A stretch of DNA of 64,000 nt from Nemertoderma westbladi (lineage: Eukaryota; Xenacoelomorpha; Nemertodermatida; Nemertodermatidae): assembly GCA_032718475.1 (NCBI GenBank), contig JAUCBJ010008856.1, positions 1 to 64,000 on the forward strand, read 5' to 3'. Positions within the stretch are counted from its first letter, which is position 1. The number at the start of each line of letters is the position of its first letter. Made by a program: the position numbers and the translations under genes. The notes under the pieces were generated by a model. That model made no database searches. It was not told where the DNA came from and saw only the letters and a program-made list of their open reading frames with translations. This document shows positions 11,342-25,093 of this stretch, piece after piece.

Positions 11342-11737
11342 TAGGGTAAACCATTACTACTGTGGGCTATTTTACTTGTATGGAGCAGATTTGGTTTTTT
11401 TTGATTCCGGAAAAAACTAGCCTTTAAAAGTACCCTGAAATTTTGCATGTATATACTACTCGACGAGGCGCATCTTTTGGGCCGGGTCTCATATCCAGGA
11501 AAAATCTGGTTTCCATGGCAACGGACTTCAAAAAAAGTCTATGTATTTCAAGTCAATATTTTTAACTCTATTTGTAGGAAAACTATAATAGATATAAACT
11601 TGGGGTTTCGCAACACAACTATAAGGTCCATAGCAGATCCGATTGTGGCTAAATAGAAAATCCAGTTACCTTGGCAACCGGGATAAACAGATGTTAAAAT
11701 TTATAAAATGTTAATTTGAGGCCTAAGGGCAAGGTGT

Positions 11738-13451
11738 TCCACGAAGCTAAGGAAAATCAACTACTTTCGCTAAGAAAGATTTTCCTTAGCTGAGATAGTC
11801 TATTCATAGTGGGCTATTTTACTTGTATGGAGCAGATTTAGTGTTTTTTGATAGGTGAAAAAACTAGCCTTTAAAAGTACCCTGAAAATTTGCATGTATG
11901 TACTACTCGTCGAGGCGCATCGTGTGGGCCGGGTCTCATATCCAGGAAAAATCTGGTTTCCATGGCAATGGACTTAAAAAAAAGTCTATGTATTTCAAGT
12001 CAATATTTATAACTCTATTTGTAGGAAAACTATAATAGATATACACTTGGGGTTTCTCATCTCAACTATATGGTCCATTGCTGAGCTGATTGAGGTTAAA
12101 TAGAAAATCAAGTTACCTGGGCAACCAGGCTAAACAGATGTTAAAATTTATAAAATGTTAATTTGAAGCCCAAGGTTAAGGTGTTATGACTTGGGACCAA
12201 CCCCTACCCCCACTATATAACTTATTCTGCGTCCGAATTTGATTGTTCTATTTCGCAGTTACCATGACAACCGCTGAAAACAGATGTTTTTATACAAAAA
12301 TTATTCATTTGGACATAGACTTCGCGTTAAAATATTACGAAACTGGGTATGTGCTATCTGGACCACTAGTTGGAACTTTTAGTGAAACTCAAAACATTCC
12401 AGAAATATCTAGTTACCGTGGTAACTGGGGTTTATTACAGATTATATCATTCAAGTCTATATTCATAACTCTATTTGTAGAATAATCGCAATAGATATAA
12501 ACTTGGGGTTTCTCAACTCAACTATAAGGTCCATAGCAGAGCCGATTGAAGTTAAATAGAAAATCCAGTTACCTTGGCAACCGGGTTAACAGATGTTAAA
12601 ATTTATAAAATGTTAATTTGAAGCCTAAGGTTAAGGTGTTATGACTTGGGACCAACCCCTACCCCCACTATATAACTTATTCTGCGTCCGAATTTGATTG
12701 TTCTATTTTGCAGTTATCATGACAACCGCTGAAAACAGATGTTTTTATAGAAAAATTACTCATTTGGATATAGACATCGCGATAAAATTTTACGAAACTG
12801 GGCATGTGTTATCTGGACCACTAGTTGAAACTTATAGTGAAACTAAAAAAACATTCCAGAAATATCTAGTTACCGTGGTAACCGGAGTTTATTACAGATT
12901 ATATCATTCAAGTCTATATTCATAACTCTATTTATAGAATAACTGCAATAGATATAAACTTGGGGTTTCTCAACTCAATGATAAGGACAATAGTCGAGCT
13001 GATTGAGGTTAATTAGAAAATCCAGTTACCAGGGCAACCATGCTAAACAGATTTTCAAATTTATAAAATGGTTATTTGAAGCATAACTTTAAGGTATTAC
13101 GACTTGGGACCAATCCCTACCCCCACTATATCACTAATTACGCATCCAATTTAAATTGTCGCATTTTTCAGTTTCCATGACAACCACTACAAACAGACGT
13201 TTTAACAATTAAATCCTTTGTTTTGCACATTAACTACTCAATGAAACTGAATTGAAGTATGTGTCACCTGGAACCACAAACCGGAGCTTAATGTAAACCT
13301 CAGCAGTTCTAGAAAACTCTGGTTGCCATGGTAATATGAGTTTTTAAGGCATATGTCTCTTAACTCGGTAAAGCAATGAAGTGATGAGTCAAAGGGTGTT
13401 TAATTTTCCTTAGCTTCGTGGTTGCATTTCCTTTAGGAAATGCCTTTCTAG
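11738..13451 (+). mobile_element. Helitron-like unit, long form (1,714 bp)
   Basis: Complete ends: TCCACGAAGC at 11738 and CTAG at 13448-13451. It is ~450 bp longer than the common form because it holds about three additional ~150-bp core units. Its last core units belong to a diverged subtype (CCACTACAAACAGACG...) shared with unit c and the unit starting at 26583. Confidence 0.8.
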
Positions 13452-13482
13452 TATGACTTGGGACCAACCCCTACCCACACTA

Positions 13483-14753
13483 TCCACGAAGCTAAGGAAA
13501 ATCAACTACTTTCGCTAAGAAAGATTTTCCTTAGCTGAGATGGTCAATTCATAGTGGGCTATTTTACTTGTATGGAGCAGATTTGGGGTTTTTTGACCGG
13601 TGAAAAAACTAGCCTTTAAAAGTACCCTGAAATTTTGCATGTATATACTACTCGACAAGGCGCATCTTTTGGGCCGGGTCTCATATCCAGGAAAAATCTG
13701 GTTTCCATGGCAACGGACTTCAAAAAAAGTCTATGTATTTCAAGTCAATATTTATAACTCTATTTGTAGGAAAACTATAATAGATATAAACTTCGGGTTT
13801 CGCAACACAACTATAAGGTCCATAGCAGATCCGATTGAGGCTAAATAGAAAATCCAGTTACCTTGGCAACCGGGATAAACAGATGTTAAAATTTATAAAA
13901 TGTTAATTTGAGGCCTAAGGGCAAGGTGTTATGACTTGGGACCAACCCCTACCCCCACTATATAACTTATTCTGCATCTGAATTACATTGTTCTATTTTT
14001 CAATTACCATGACAACCGCTGAAAACAGATGTTTTTATTCAAAACTTATTCATTTGGACATAGACTTCACGATAAAATTTTACAAAACTGGGTATGTGTT
14101 ATCTGGACCACTAGTTGGAACTTTTAGTGAAACTTAAATTATTCCAGAAATTTAGTTACCATGGTAACTGTAGTTTATTAAACTCTATATCATTCAAATC
14201 TATATTGATAACTCTATTTGTAGCAAAACTGTAATATATATAAACTTGGGGTTTTGCAACTCATCTATAAGATCCATATCCAAGCCGTTTGAGGTTAATT
14301 AGAAAATACAGTTACCATAGCAACAAGTCTAAACAGATGTTAAAATTTATAAAATGATAATTTGAAGCACAAGATAATAGTATTATGACTTGGGACTAAC
14401 CCCTACCCCCACTATATGACTTATTCTGCATCCAAATTACATTGTTCTATTTTTAAGTTTCCATGACAACCACTGCAAACAGATGCATTTTGATAGAAAA
14501 TCGGTAATTTGGACATAAACTACAATATTTTCTGAAACTCAGTACATGTGTTATCTGAACCACAATCTGTACTGAATTTTTTTTCAAAGGTTAAAGCAAC
14601 AGTTCCATCGAACTCTAGTTTCCATGGGAATAGAAGTTAATTATTGACAATTGCTACTAAACGAGGCTAAGCAAGCAACGAACCAAAGTGTGGCCGTTTG
14701 TTTAATTTTCCTTAGCTTCGTGGTTGCATTTCCTTTAGGAAATGCCTTTCTCG
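13483..14753 (+). mobile_element. Helitron-like unit (1,271 bp), CTCG-ended subtype
   Basis: Inserted at CACTA|TATAAC of unit h. It ends with CTCG at 14750-14753 instead of CTAG, as do four other ends (17691, 18206, 26439, 26558), marking a subfamily. The next base is T. Confidence 0.8.
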
Positions 14754-15087
14754 TATAACTTATTCTGCATCCGAATTACATTGTTCTATTTTTCAGTTAC
14801 CATGACAACCGCTGAAAACAGATGTTTTTATTCAAAACTTATTCATTTGGACATAGATTTCACGATAAAATTTTACAAAACTGGGTATGTGTTATCTGGA
14901 CCACTAGTTGGAACTTTTAGTGAAACTTAAATTATTCCAGAAATTTAGTTACCATGGTAACTGTAGTTTATTAAACTCTATATCATTCAAATCTATATTG
15001 ATAACTCTATTTGTAGCAAAACTGTAATATATATAAACTTGGGGTTTTGCAACTCATCTATAAGATCCATATCCAAGCCGTTTGAGG

Positions 15088-18000
15088 TCCACGAAGCTAA
15101 GGAAAATCAACTACTTTCGCTAAGAAAGATTTTCCTTAGCTGAGATGGTCTATTCATAGTGGGCTATTTTACTTGTGTGGGGCAGATTTGGGGTTTTTTG
15201 GTCGGGGAAAAAACTAGCCTTTAAAAGTACCCTGAAATTTTGCATGTATATACAACTCATCAAGGCGCGTCGTGTGGGATGGGTCTCAAATTCAGGAAAA
15301 ATCTGGTTTCCTTGGCAACGGACTTAGAAAAAAGTCTATGTATTTCAAGTCAATATTTATAACTCTATTTGTAGGAAAACTATAATACATATAAACTTGG
15401 GATTTCTCAACTCAACTATAAGGTCCATAGCAGAGCCGATTGAGGTTAAATAGAAATTCCAGTTACCTTGGCAACCGGGCTAAACAGATGTTAAAATTTA
15501 TAAAATGTTAATTTGAAGCCTAAGGTTTATGTGTTATGTCTTGGGACCAACCCCTACCCCCACTATATGACTTATTCTGCGTCCGAATTTCATTGTTTAA
15601 TTTTGCAGTTACCATGACAACCGCTGAAAACAGATGTTTTTATACGAAAATAACTCATTTGGACATAGACTTCACGATAAAATTTTACGAAACTGGATAT
15701 GTGTTATCTGGACCACTAGTTCGAACTTTTAGTGAAACTCAAAACATTCCAGAAATATCTAGTTACCGTGGTAACTGGAGTTTATTACAGATTATATCAT
15801 TCAGGTCTATATTCATAACTCTATTTGTAGAAAAACCGCAATAGATATAAACTTGGGGTTTCTCAACTCAACTACAAGGGCCATAGTCGAGCAGATTGAG
15901 GTAAATTAAAAAATCCTGTTACCATGACAACCAGGCTAAACAGACGTTAAAATTTATAAAATGATAATTTTAAGCAAAAGTTAAAGCTATTATGACATTG
16001 GACCAAGCCCTACCCCCTCTATATAACTTATTCTGCATCCGAATTACGTTGTTCTATTTCTCACTTTCCATGGCAACCGCTGAAAACATGAAAATTTGAA
16101 GCCTAAGGTTAAGGTGTTATGTCTTGGGACCAACCCCTACCCCCACTATATGACTTATTCTGCGTCCGAATTTCATTGTTTAATTTTGCAGTTACCATGA
16201 CAACCGCTGAAAACAGATGTTTTTATACTAAAATAATTCATTTGGACATAGACTTCGCGATACAATTTTACGAAACTGGGAATGTGTTATCTGGACCATT
16301 AGTTGGAACTTTTAGTGAAACTGAAAACATTCCAGAAATATCTTGTTACCATGGTAACTGGAGTTTATTAAAGTCTATATCATTCAAGTCTAAATTCAAT
16401 AAAAACTCTATTTGTAGCAAAATCCACGAAGCTAAGGAAAATCAACTACTTTCGCTAAGAAAGATTTTCCTTAGCTGAGATGGTCTATTCATAGTGGGCT
16501 ATTTTACTTGTGTGAGGCAGATTTGGGGTTTTTTGATAGGTGAAAAAACTAACCTTTAAAAGTACCCTGAAATTTTGCATGTATATACTACTCGACGAGG
16601 CGCATCTTTTGGGCCGGGTCTCATATCCAGGAAAAATCTGGTTTCCATGGCAACGGACTTCAAAAAAAGTCTATGTATTTCAAGTCAATATTTATAACTC
16701 TATTTGTAGGAAAACTATAATAGTTATAAACTTGGGGTTTCGCAACACAACTATAAGGTCCATAGCAGATCCGATTGAGGCTAAATAGAAAATCCAGTTA
16801 CCTTGGCAACCGGGATAAACAGATGTTAAAATTTATAAAATGTTAATTTGAGGCCTAAGGGCAAGGTGTTATGACTTGGGACCAACCCCTACCCCCACTA
16901 TATAACGTATTCTGCATCTGAATTACATTGTTCTATTTTTCAGTTACCATGACAACCGCTGAAAACAGATGTTTTTATTCAAAACTTATTCATTTGGACC
17001 TAGACTTCACGATAAAATTTTACAAAACTGGGTATGTGTTATCTGGACCACTAGTTGGAACTTTTAGTGAAACTTAAATTATTCCAGAAATTTAGTTACC
17101 ATGGTAACTGTGTAGTTTATTAAACTCTATATCATTCAAATCTATATTGATAACTCTATTTGTAGCAAAACTGTAATATATATAAACTTGGGGTTTTGCA
17201 ACTCATCTATAAGATCCATATCCAAGCCGTTTGAGGTTAATTAGAAAATACAGTTACCATAGCAACAAGTCTAAACAGATGTTAAAATTTATAAAATGAT
17301 AATTTGAAGCACAAGTTAATAGTATTATGACTTGGGACTAACCCCTACCCCCACTATATGACTTATTCTGCATCCGAATTACATTGTTCTATTTTCCAGT
17401 TTCCATGACAACCACTGCAAACAGATGCATTTTGATAGAAAATCGGTAATTTGGACATAAACTACAATATTTTCTGAAACTCAGTATATGTGTTATCTGA
17501 ACCACAATCTGTACTGAATTTTTTTTCAAAGGTTAAAGCAACAGTTCCAGAGAACTCTAGTTTCCATGGGAATAGAAGTTAATTATTGACAATTGCTACT
17601 TAACGAGGCTAAGCAACGAACCAAAGTGTGGCCGTTTGTTTAATTTTCCTTAGCTTCGTGGTTGCATTTCCTTTAGGAAATGCCTTTCTCGTAATGTAAT
17701 AAATATAAATTTGGGGTTTTGCAACTCATCTGTAAGGTCCATATACAATCCATTCGAGGTTAATTACACAATCCAATTACCATAGCAACAAGACTAAACA
17801 GATGTTAAAATTTCTAAAATGATAATTTGAAACACAAGTTAATAGTATTATGACTTGGGACCAAGACCTACCCCCACTATATGACTTATTCTGCATCCGA
17901 ATTACATTGTTCTATTTTTCAGTTTCCATGACAACCACTGCAAACAGATGCATTTTGATAGAAAATCGGTAATTTGGACATAAACTCAATATTTTCAAAA

Positions 18001-18206
18001 CTTGGTATGTGTTGAACCACAATCTGGACTGAATCTTTTTTCAAAGGTAAAACCAACAGTTCCAGAGAATTCTAGTTTCCATGGGAATATAAGTTATTTA
18101 TTGGCAAATGCTACTAAACTAGGCTAAGCAACAAACCAAATTGTGGCCCTTTGTTTAATTTTCCTTAGCTTCGTGGTTGCATTTCCTTTAGGAAATGCTT
18201 TTCTCG
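15088..18206 (+). mobile_element. Helitron-like unit, long form, interrupted at 16423-17691
   Basis: The pieces 15088-16422 and 17692-18206 total 1,850 bp. The break is at GCAAAA|TAATG, which reads through uninterrupted in the unit at 6061. The end is CTCG at 18203-18206. One core junction near 16085 is scrambled, with a short core fragment joined to another unit out of phase. Confidence 0.7.
16423..17691 (+). mobile_element. Helitron-like unit (1,269 bp, complete)
   Basis: It runs from TCCACGAAGC to CTCG (17688-17691), nested in the previous unit at an A^T dinucleotide. Confidence 0.85.
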
Positions 18207-18246
18207 TAGCAACAAGACTATACAGATGTTAAAATTTATAAAATGA

Positions 18247-19513
18247 TCCACGAAGCTAAGGAAAATCAACTACTTTCGCTAAGAAAGATTTTCCTTAGCT
18301 GAGATGGTCTATTCATAGTGGGCTATTTTACTTGTATGGGGCAGATTTGGTTTTTTTTGGTCGGGGAAAAAACTAGCCTTTAAAAGTACCCTGAAATTTT
18401 GCATGTATATACAACTCATCAAGGCGCGTCGTGTGGGATGGGTCTCATCTCCAGGAAAAATCTGGTTTCCATGGCAACGGACTTAGAAAAAAGTCTATGT
18501 ATTTCAAGTCAATATTTGTAACTCTATTTGTAGGAAAACTATAATACATATAAACTTGGGGTTTCTCAACACAACTATAAGGTCCATAGCAGAGCCGATT
18601 GAGGTTAAATAGAAAATCCAGTTACCTTGGCAACCGGGCTAAACAGATGTTAAAATTTTTAAAATGTTAATTTGAAGCCTAAGGTTAAGGTGTGATGACT
18701 TGGGACCAATCCCTACCCCCACTATATAACTTATTCTGCGTCCGAATTTGATTGTTCTATTTTGCAGTTACCTTGACAACCGCTGAAAACAGATGTTTTT
18801 ATACGAAAATTATTCATTTGTACATAGACTTCACGATAAAATTTTACGAAACTAGGTATGTGTTATCTGGACCACTAGTTGGAACTTTTAGTGAAACTCA
18901 AAACATTCCAGAAATATCTAGTTACCATGGTAACTGTAGTTTTTTTAAAGTTATATATCATTCAAGTCTATAATCATAACTCTATTTGGAGAAAAACTGT
19001 AATATATATAAACTTGGGGTTTTGCAACTCATCTATAAGGTCCATATACAAGCCGTTCGAAGTTAATTAGAAAATCCATTTACCATAGCAACAAGAGTAA
19101 ACAGATGTTAAAATTAATAAAATGATAATTTGAAGCACAATTTAATAGTATTATGACTTGGGACCAACACCTACCCCCACTATATGACTTATTCTGCATC
19201 CGAATTACATTGTTCTATTTTTCAGTTTCCATGACAACCACTGCAAACAGATGCATTTTGATAGAAAATCTGTAATTTGGACATAAACTACAATATTTTC
19301 TGAAACTCGATGTGTTATCTGAAAAACAATCTGGACTGAATCTTTTTTCAAAGGTAAAACCAACAGTTCCAGAGAACTCTAGTTTCCATGGGAATAGAAG
19401 TTATTTATTGGCAAATGCTACTAAACTAGGCTAAGCAACGAACCAAATTGTGGCCGTTTGTTTAATTTTCCTTAGCTTCGTGGTTGCATTTCCTTTAGGA
19501 AATGCCTTTCTAG
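18247..19513 (+). mobile_element. Helitron-like unit (1,267 bp, complete)
   Basis: Inserted in unit a exactly between AAATGA and TAATTTGAAG. It is nearly identical to the unit at 10115 apart from that copy's deletion. Its 3' part from ~19146 is included in the tandem duplication. Confidence 0.85.
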
Positions 19514-19533
19514 TAATTTGAAGCACAAGTTAA

Positions 19534-21291
19534 TCCACGAAGCTAAGGAAAATCAACTACTTTCGCTAAGAAAGATTTTCCTTAGCTGAGATGGTCTATT
19601 CATAGTGGGCTATTTTACTTGTATGGAGCAGATTTGGTTTTTTTTGACCGGGGAAAAAACTAGCCTTTAAAAGTACCCTGAAATTTTGCATGTATATACT
19701 ACTCGGCGAGGCGCATCTTTTGGGCCGGGTCTCATATCCAGGAAAAATCTGGTTTCCATGGCAACGGACTTCAAAAAAAGTCTATGTATTTCAAGTCAAT
19801 ATTTATAACTCTATTTGTAGGAAAACTATAATAGATATAAACTTGGGGATTCGCAACACAACTATAAGGTCCATAGCAGATCCGATTGAGGCTAAATAGA
19901 AAATCCAGTTACCTTGGCAACCGGGATAAACAGATGTTAAAATTTATAAAATGTAAATTTGAGGCCTAAGGGCAAGGTGTTATGACTTGGGACCAACCCT
20001 TACCCCCACTATATAACTTATTCTGCATCCGAATTACATTGTTCTATTTTTCAGTTACCATGACAACCGCTGAAAACAGATGTTTCTATACAAAAATAAC
20101 TCATTTGGACATAGACTTCGCGATAAAATTTTACAAAACTGGGTATGTGTTATCTGGACAACTAGTTGGAACTTTTAGTGGAACTCAAAACATTCCTGAA
20201 ATATCTAGTTACCGTGGTAACTGGAGTTTATTACAGATTATATCATTCAAGTCTATATTCATAACTCCATTGGTAGAAAAACCGTAATAGATATAAACTT
20301 TGGGTTTCTCAACTCAACTATAATGGCCATAGACGAACAGATTGAGGTAAATTTAAAAATCCTGTTACCATGGCAACCAGGCTAAACAGATGTTCAAATT
20401 TATAAAATGATAATTTTTAGCAAAAGTTAAAGGTATTATGACATGGGACCAATCCCTACCCCCTCTATATAACTTATTCTGCATCCGAATTACGTTGTTC
20501 TATTTTTCAGTTTCCATGGCAACCGCTGAAAACATATGTTTTGACACAAAAATTGTTCATTTTGTAGATAGACTAAACGATAACATTCTCTGAAACTGGG
20601 TATGTGTTATCTGGACTCCTATTTGGAACTTTTTGAAAAACTCAAAACTTCTAGAAATATCTAGTGACCATGGTAACTGGAGTTTATTAAAATCATTTCT
20701 ATTACATTAAAGTCTATATTTTTAACTCTATTTGTACAACAACCATAATAGATCGAAACTTGAAGTTTTTCAACTCAATTAATAATAATAGATCGAAACT
20801 TGAAGTTTTTCAACTCAATTATAAGGACAATAGTTGCGCTTATTGAGGTCAATTAGAAAATTCAGTTAACAGGCAACCAGGTTAAACAGATGTTCAACTT
20901 TATAAAATAATTACTTAAGCCATAACATTAAGATATTACGACTTGGGACCAACCCCTACCCCCACTATATCACTTATTCTGCATCCAATTAACGTTTTAA
21001 TATTTATCAGTTTACAAGACAACCACTGCAAACTGATGTTTTAACAAATACATCCTTAATTTTGGACATCAACTACTCAATGAAACTTCCTTGAAGTCAA
21101 TTTGTGTCACGGAACTACAAACTGGATCCTCATGTAAAACCGAGCAGTTCTAGAAAACTCCAGTTGCCATGGTGATGGGAGTTGTATTAAGACATATGAC
21201 TTTTAACTAGTACCAATGAACTGATGAGTCAAAGTGTGTTTAATTTTCCTTAGCTTCGTGGTTGCATTTCCTTTAGGAAATGCCTTTCTAG
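19534..21291 (+). mobile_element. Helitron-like unit, long form (1,758 bp)
   Basis: Inserted in unit a between AAGTTAA and TAGTATTATG, with CTAG at 21288-21291. It carries extra core units and a local 43-bp tandem duplication near 20748-20829 (ATAGATCGAAACTTGAAG...). Confidence 0.8.
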
Positions 21292-21679
21292 TAGTATTAT
21301 GACTTGGGACCAACACCTACCCCCACTATATGACTTATTCTGCATCCGAATTACATTGTTCTATTTTTCAGTTTCCATGACAACCACTGCAAACAGATGC
21401 ATTTTGATAGAAAATCTGTAATTTGGACATAAACTACAATATTTTCTGAAACTCGATGTGTTATCTGAAAAACAATCTGGACTGAATCTTTTTTCAAAGG
21501 TAAAACCAACAGTTCCAGAGAACTCTAGTTTCCATGGGAATAGAAGTTATTTATTGGCAAATGCTACTAAACTAGGCTAAGCAACGAACCAAATTGTGGC
21601 CGTTTGTTTAATTTTCCTTAGCTTCGTGGTTGCATTTCCTTTAGGAAATGCCTTTCTAGTAATTTGAAGCACAAGTTAA

Positions 21680-23437
21680 TCCACGAAGCTAAGGAAAATC
21701 AACTACTTTCGCTAAGAAAGATTTTCCTTAGCTGAGATGGTCTATTCATAGTGGGCTATTTTACTTGTATGGAGCAGATTTGGTTTTTTTTGACCGGGGA
21801 AAAAACTAGCCTTTAAAAGTACCCTGAAATTTTGCATGTATATACTACTCGGCGAGGCGCATCTTTTGGGCCGGGTCTCATATCCAGGAAAAATCTGGTT
21901 TCCATGGCAACGGACTTCAAAAAAAGTCTATGTATTTCAAGTCAATATTTATAACTCTATTTGAAGGAAAACTATAATAGATATAAACTTGGGGATTCGC
22001 AACACAACTATAAGGTCCATAGCAGATCCGATTGAGGCTAAATAGAAAATCCAGTTACCTTGGCAACCGGGATAAACAGATGTTAAAATTTATAAAATGT
22101 AAATTTGAGGCCTAAGGGCAAGGTGTTATGACTTGGGACCAACCCTTACCCCCACTATATAACTTATTCTGCATCCGAATTACATTGTTCTATTTTTCAG
22201 TTACCATGACAACCGCTGAAAACAGATGTTTCTATACAAAAATAACTCATTTGGACATAGACTTCGCGATAAAATTTTACAAAACTGGGTATGTGTTATC
22301 TGGACAACTAGTTGGAACTTTTAGTGGAACTCAAAACATTCCTGAAATATCTAGTTACCGTGGTAACTGGAGTTTATTACAGATTATATCATTCAAGTCT
22401 ATATTCATAACTCCATTGGTAGAAAAACCGTAATAGATATAAACTTTGGGTTTCTCAACTCAACTATAATGGCCATAGACGAACAGATTGAGGTAAATTT
22501 AAAAATCCTGTTACCATGGCAACCAGGCTAAACAGATGTTCAAATTTATAAAATGATAATTTTTAGCAAAAGTTAAAGGTATTATGACATGGGACCAATC
22601 CCTACCCCCTCTATATAACTTATTCTGCATCCGAATTACGTTGTTCTATTTTTCAGTTTCCATGGCAACCGCTGAAAACATATGTTTTGACACAAAAATT
22701 GTTCATTTTGTAGATAGACTAAACGATAACATTCTCTGAAACTGGGTATGTGTTATCTGGACTCCTATTTGGAACTTTTTGAAAAACTCAAAACTTCTAG
22801 AAATATCTAGTGACCATGGTAACTGGAGTTTATTAAAATCATTTCTATTACATTAAAGTCTATATTTTTAACTCTATTTGTACAACAACCATAATAGATC
22901 GAAACTTGAAGTTTTTCAACTCAATTAATAATAATAGATCGAAACTTGAAGTTTTTCAACTCAATTATAAGGACAATAGTTGCGCTTATTGAGGTCAATT
23001 AGAAAATTCAGTTAACAGGCAACCAGGTTAAACAGATGTTCAACTTTATAAAATAATTACTTAAGCCATAACATTAAGATATTACGACTTGGGACCAACC
23101 CCTACCCCCACTATATCACTTATTCTGCATCCAATTAACGTTTTAATATTTATCAGTTTACAAGACAACCACTGCAAACTGATGTTTTAACAAATACATC
23201 CTTAATTTTGGACATCAACTACTCAATGAAACTTCCTTGAAGTCAATTTGTGTCACGGAACTACAAACTGGATCCTCATGTAAAACCGAGCAGTTCTAGA
23301 AAACTCCAGTTGCCATGGTGATGGGAGTTGTATTAAGACATATGACTTTTAACTAGTACCAATGAACTGATGAGTCAAAGTGTGTTTAATTTTCCTTAGC
23401 TTCGTGGTTGCATTTCCTTTAGGAAATGCCTTTCTAG
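21680..23437 (+). mobile_element. Helitron-like unit, long form, duplicate of 19534-21291
   Basis: Second copy of the 1,758-bp unit, produced by the tandem duplication and not by an independent insertion. It has the same flanks, internal 43-bp duplication and CTAG end (23434-23437). Confidence 0.85.
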
Positions 23438-23822
23438 TAGTATTATGACTTGGGACCAACACCTACCCCCACTCTATGACTTATTCTGCATCCGAATTAC
23501 ATTGTTCTATTTTTCAGTTTCCCTGACAACCACTGCAAACAAACCGATGCATTTTCATAGAAAATCGGTAATTTGGACATAAACTACAATATTTTCTGAA
23601 ACTCGGTATATATGTTATCTGAACCACAATCTGGACTAAATCTTTTTTCAAAGGTTAAACCAACAGTTCCAGAAAACTGTAGTTTCCATGGGAATATAAG
23701 TTAATTATATTGGAAAATGCTACTAAACTAGGCTAAGTTAAGCAACGAACCAAAGTGTGGCCGTTTGTTTAATTTTCCTTAGCTTCGTGGTTGCATTTCC
23801 TTTAGGAAATGCCTTTCTAGTG

Positions 23823-25093
23823 TCCACGAAGCTAAGGAAAATCAACTACTTTCGCTAAGAAAGATTTTCCTTAGCTGAGATGGTCTATTCATAGTGGGCT
23901 ATTTTACTTGTGTGAGGCAGATTTGGGATTTTTTGACCGGTGAAAAAACTAGCCTTTAAAAGTACCCTGAAATTTTGCATGTATATACTACTCATCGAGG
24001 CGCATCTTTTGCGCCGGGTCTCATATCCAGGAAAAATCTGGTTTCCATGGAAACGGACTTATAAAAAAGTCTCTGTATTTCAAGTCAATATTTAAAACTC
24101 TATTTGTAGGGAAACTATAATAGATATAAACTTGGGGTTTCTCAACTCAACTATAAGGTCCATAGCAGAGCCGATTGAGGTTAAATAGAAAATCCAGTTA
24201 CCTTGGCAACCAGGCTAAACAGATGTTAAAATTTATAAAATGATAATTTGAAGCCTAAGGAGAAGGTGTTATGACTTGGGACCAACACCTACCCCCACTA
24301 TATAATTTATTCTGCGTCCGAATTTCATTGTTTTATTTTGCAGTTACCATGACAACCGCTGAAAACAGATGTTTTTATGCAAAAATTACTCATTTGGACA
24401 TAGACTTCGCGATAAAATTTTACGAAACTGGGTATGTGTTATCTGGACCACTAGTTGGAACTTTTAGTGAAACAAAAAAAACATTCCAGAAATACCTAGT
24501 TACCATGGTAACTGTAGTTTATCAAAGTCTATATCATTCAAATCTAAATTCAATACTCTATTTGTAGCAAAATAATGTAATATATATAAATTTGGGGTTT
24601 TGCAACACATCTATAAGGTCCATATACAAGCCGTTCGAGGTTAATTACACAATCCAGTTACCATAGCAACAAGACTAAACAGATGTTAAAATTTATAAAA
24701 TGATAATTTGAAGCACAAGTTAATAGTATTATGACTTGGGACCAAGACCTACCCCCACTATATGACTTATTCTGCATCCAAATTACATTGTTCTATTTTT
24801 CAGTTTTCATGACAACCACCGCAAACAGATGCATTTTGAAGGAAAATCGGTAATTTGGACATAAACTACAATATTTTCTGAAACTTGGTATGTGTTATCT
24901 GAACCACAATCTGGACTGAATCTTTTTTCAAAGGTAAAACCAACAGTTCCAGATAACTCTAGTTTCCATGGGAATAGAAGTTGATTATTGGCAAATGCTA
25001 CTAAACTAGGCTAAGCAACGAACCAAAGTGTGGCGGTTTGTTTAATTTTCCTTAGCTTCGTGGTTGCATTTCCTTTAGGAAATGCCTTTCTAG
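23823..25093 (+). mobile_element. Helitron-like unit (1,271 bp, complete)
   Basis: It starts only two bases (TG) after the end of unit a and finishes with CTAG at 25090-25093. Two units thus lie almost end to end without nesting. Confidence 0.8.

Larger units (their letters stand above)
11342..15087 (+). mobile_element. 5'-truncated Helitron-like unit h, twice interrupted
   Basis: After 19 bases of unclear origin the sequence joins a unit about 90 bases in (GTGGGCTATTTTACTTG). It continues in three pieces, ~11361-11737, 13452-13482 and 14754-15087. It breaks at GGTGT|TATGAC and CACTA|TATAAC, resuming exactly after each insertion. It has no 5' hairpin, and its 3' end is missing after the break at 15088. 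Confidence 0.6.
19146..23437 (+). repeat. 2,146-bp tandem duplication (two copies)
   Basis: Copy one is ~19146-21291 and copy two ~21292-23437. Landmarks repeat at a fixed offset of 2,146 bp: unit starts at 19534 and 21680, and open frames at 19982 and 22128. I noticed one base difference (TTTGTAGG near 19817, TTTGAAGG near 21963). Both junctions lie at AGTATTATGACTTGGGACC, which occurs both inside unit 18247-19513 and in the host unit. Unequal homologous recombination between those two sites is therefore the simplest origin. Confidence 0.85.
2497..23820 (+). mobile_element. Helitron-like unit a: host element split into six pieces by nested relatives
   Basis: The 5' end TCCACGAAGCTAAGG is at 2497 and the 3' hairpin with CTAG at 23801-23820. 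The element can be followed through interruptions as 2497-3241, 8770-8823, 10092-10114, 18207-18246, 19514-19533 and 23438-23820. These add to 1,265 bp, the usual unit length. At each junction the sequence resumes where an uninterrupted copy predicts, for example CTACCA at 10114 joined to TAGCAACAAG at 18207, and AAATGA at 18246 joined to TAATTTG at 19514. The first junction (3241/8770) is off by about two bases. No protein is encoded; mobility would need a helicase supplied in trans. Confidence 0.7.
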
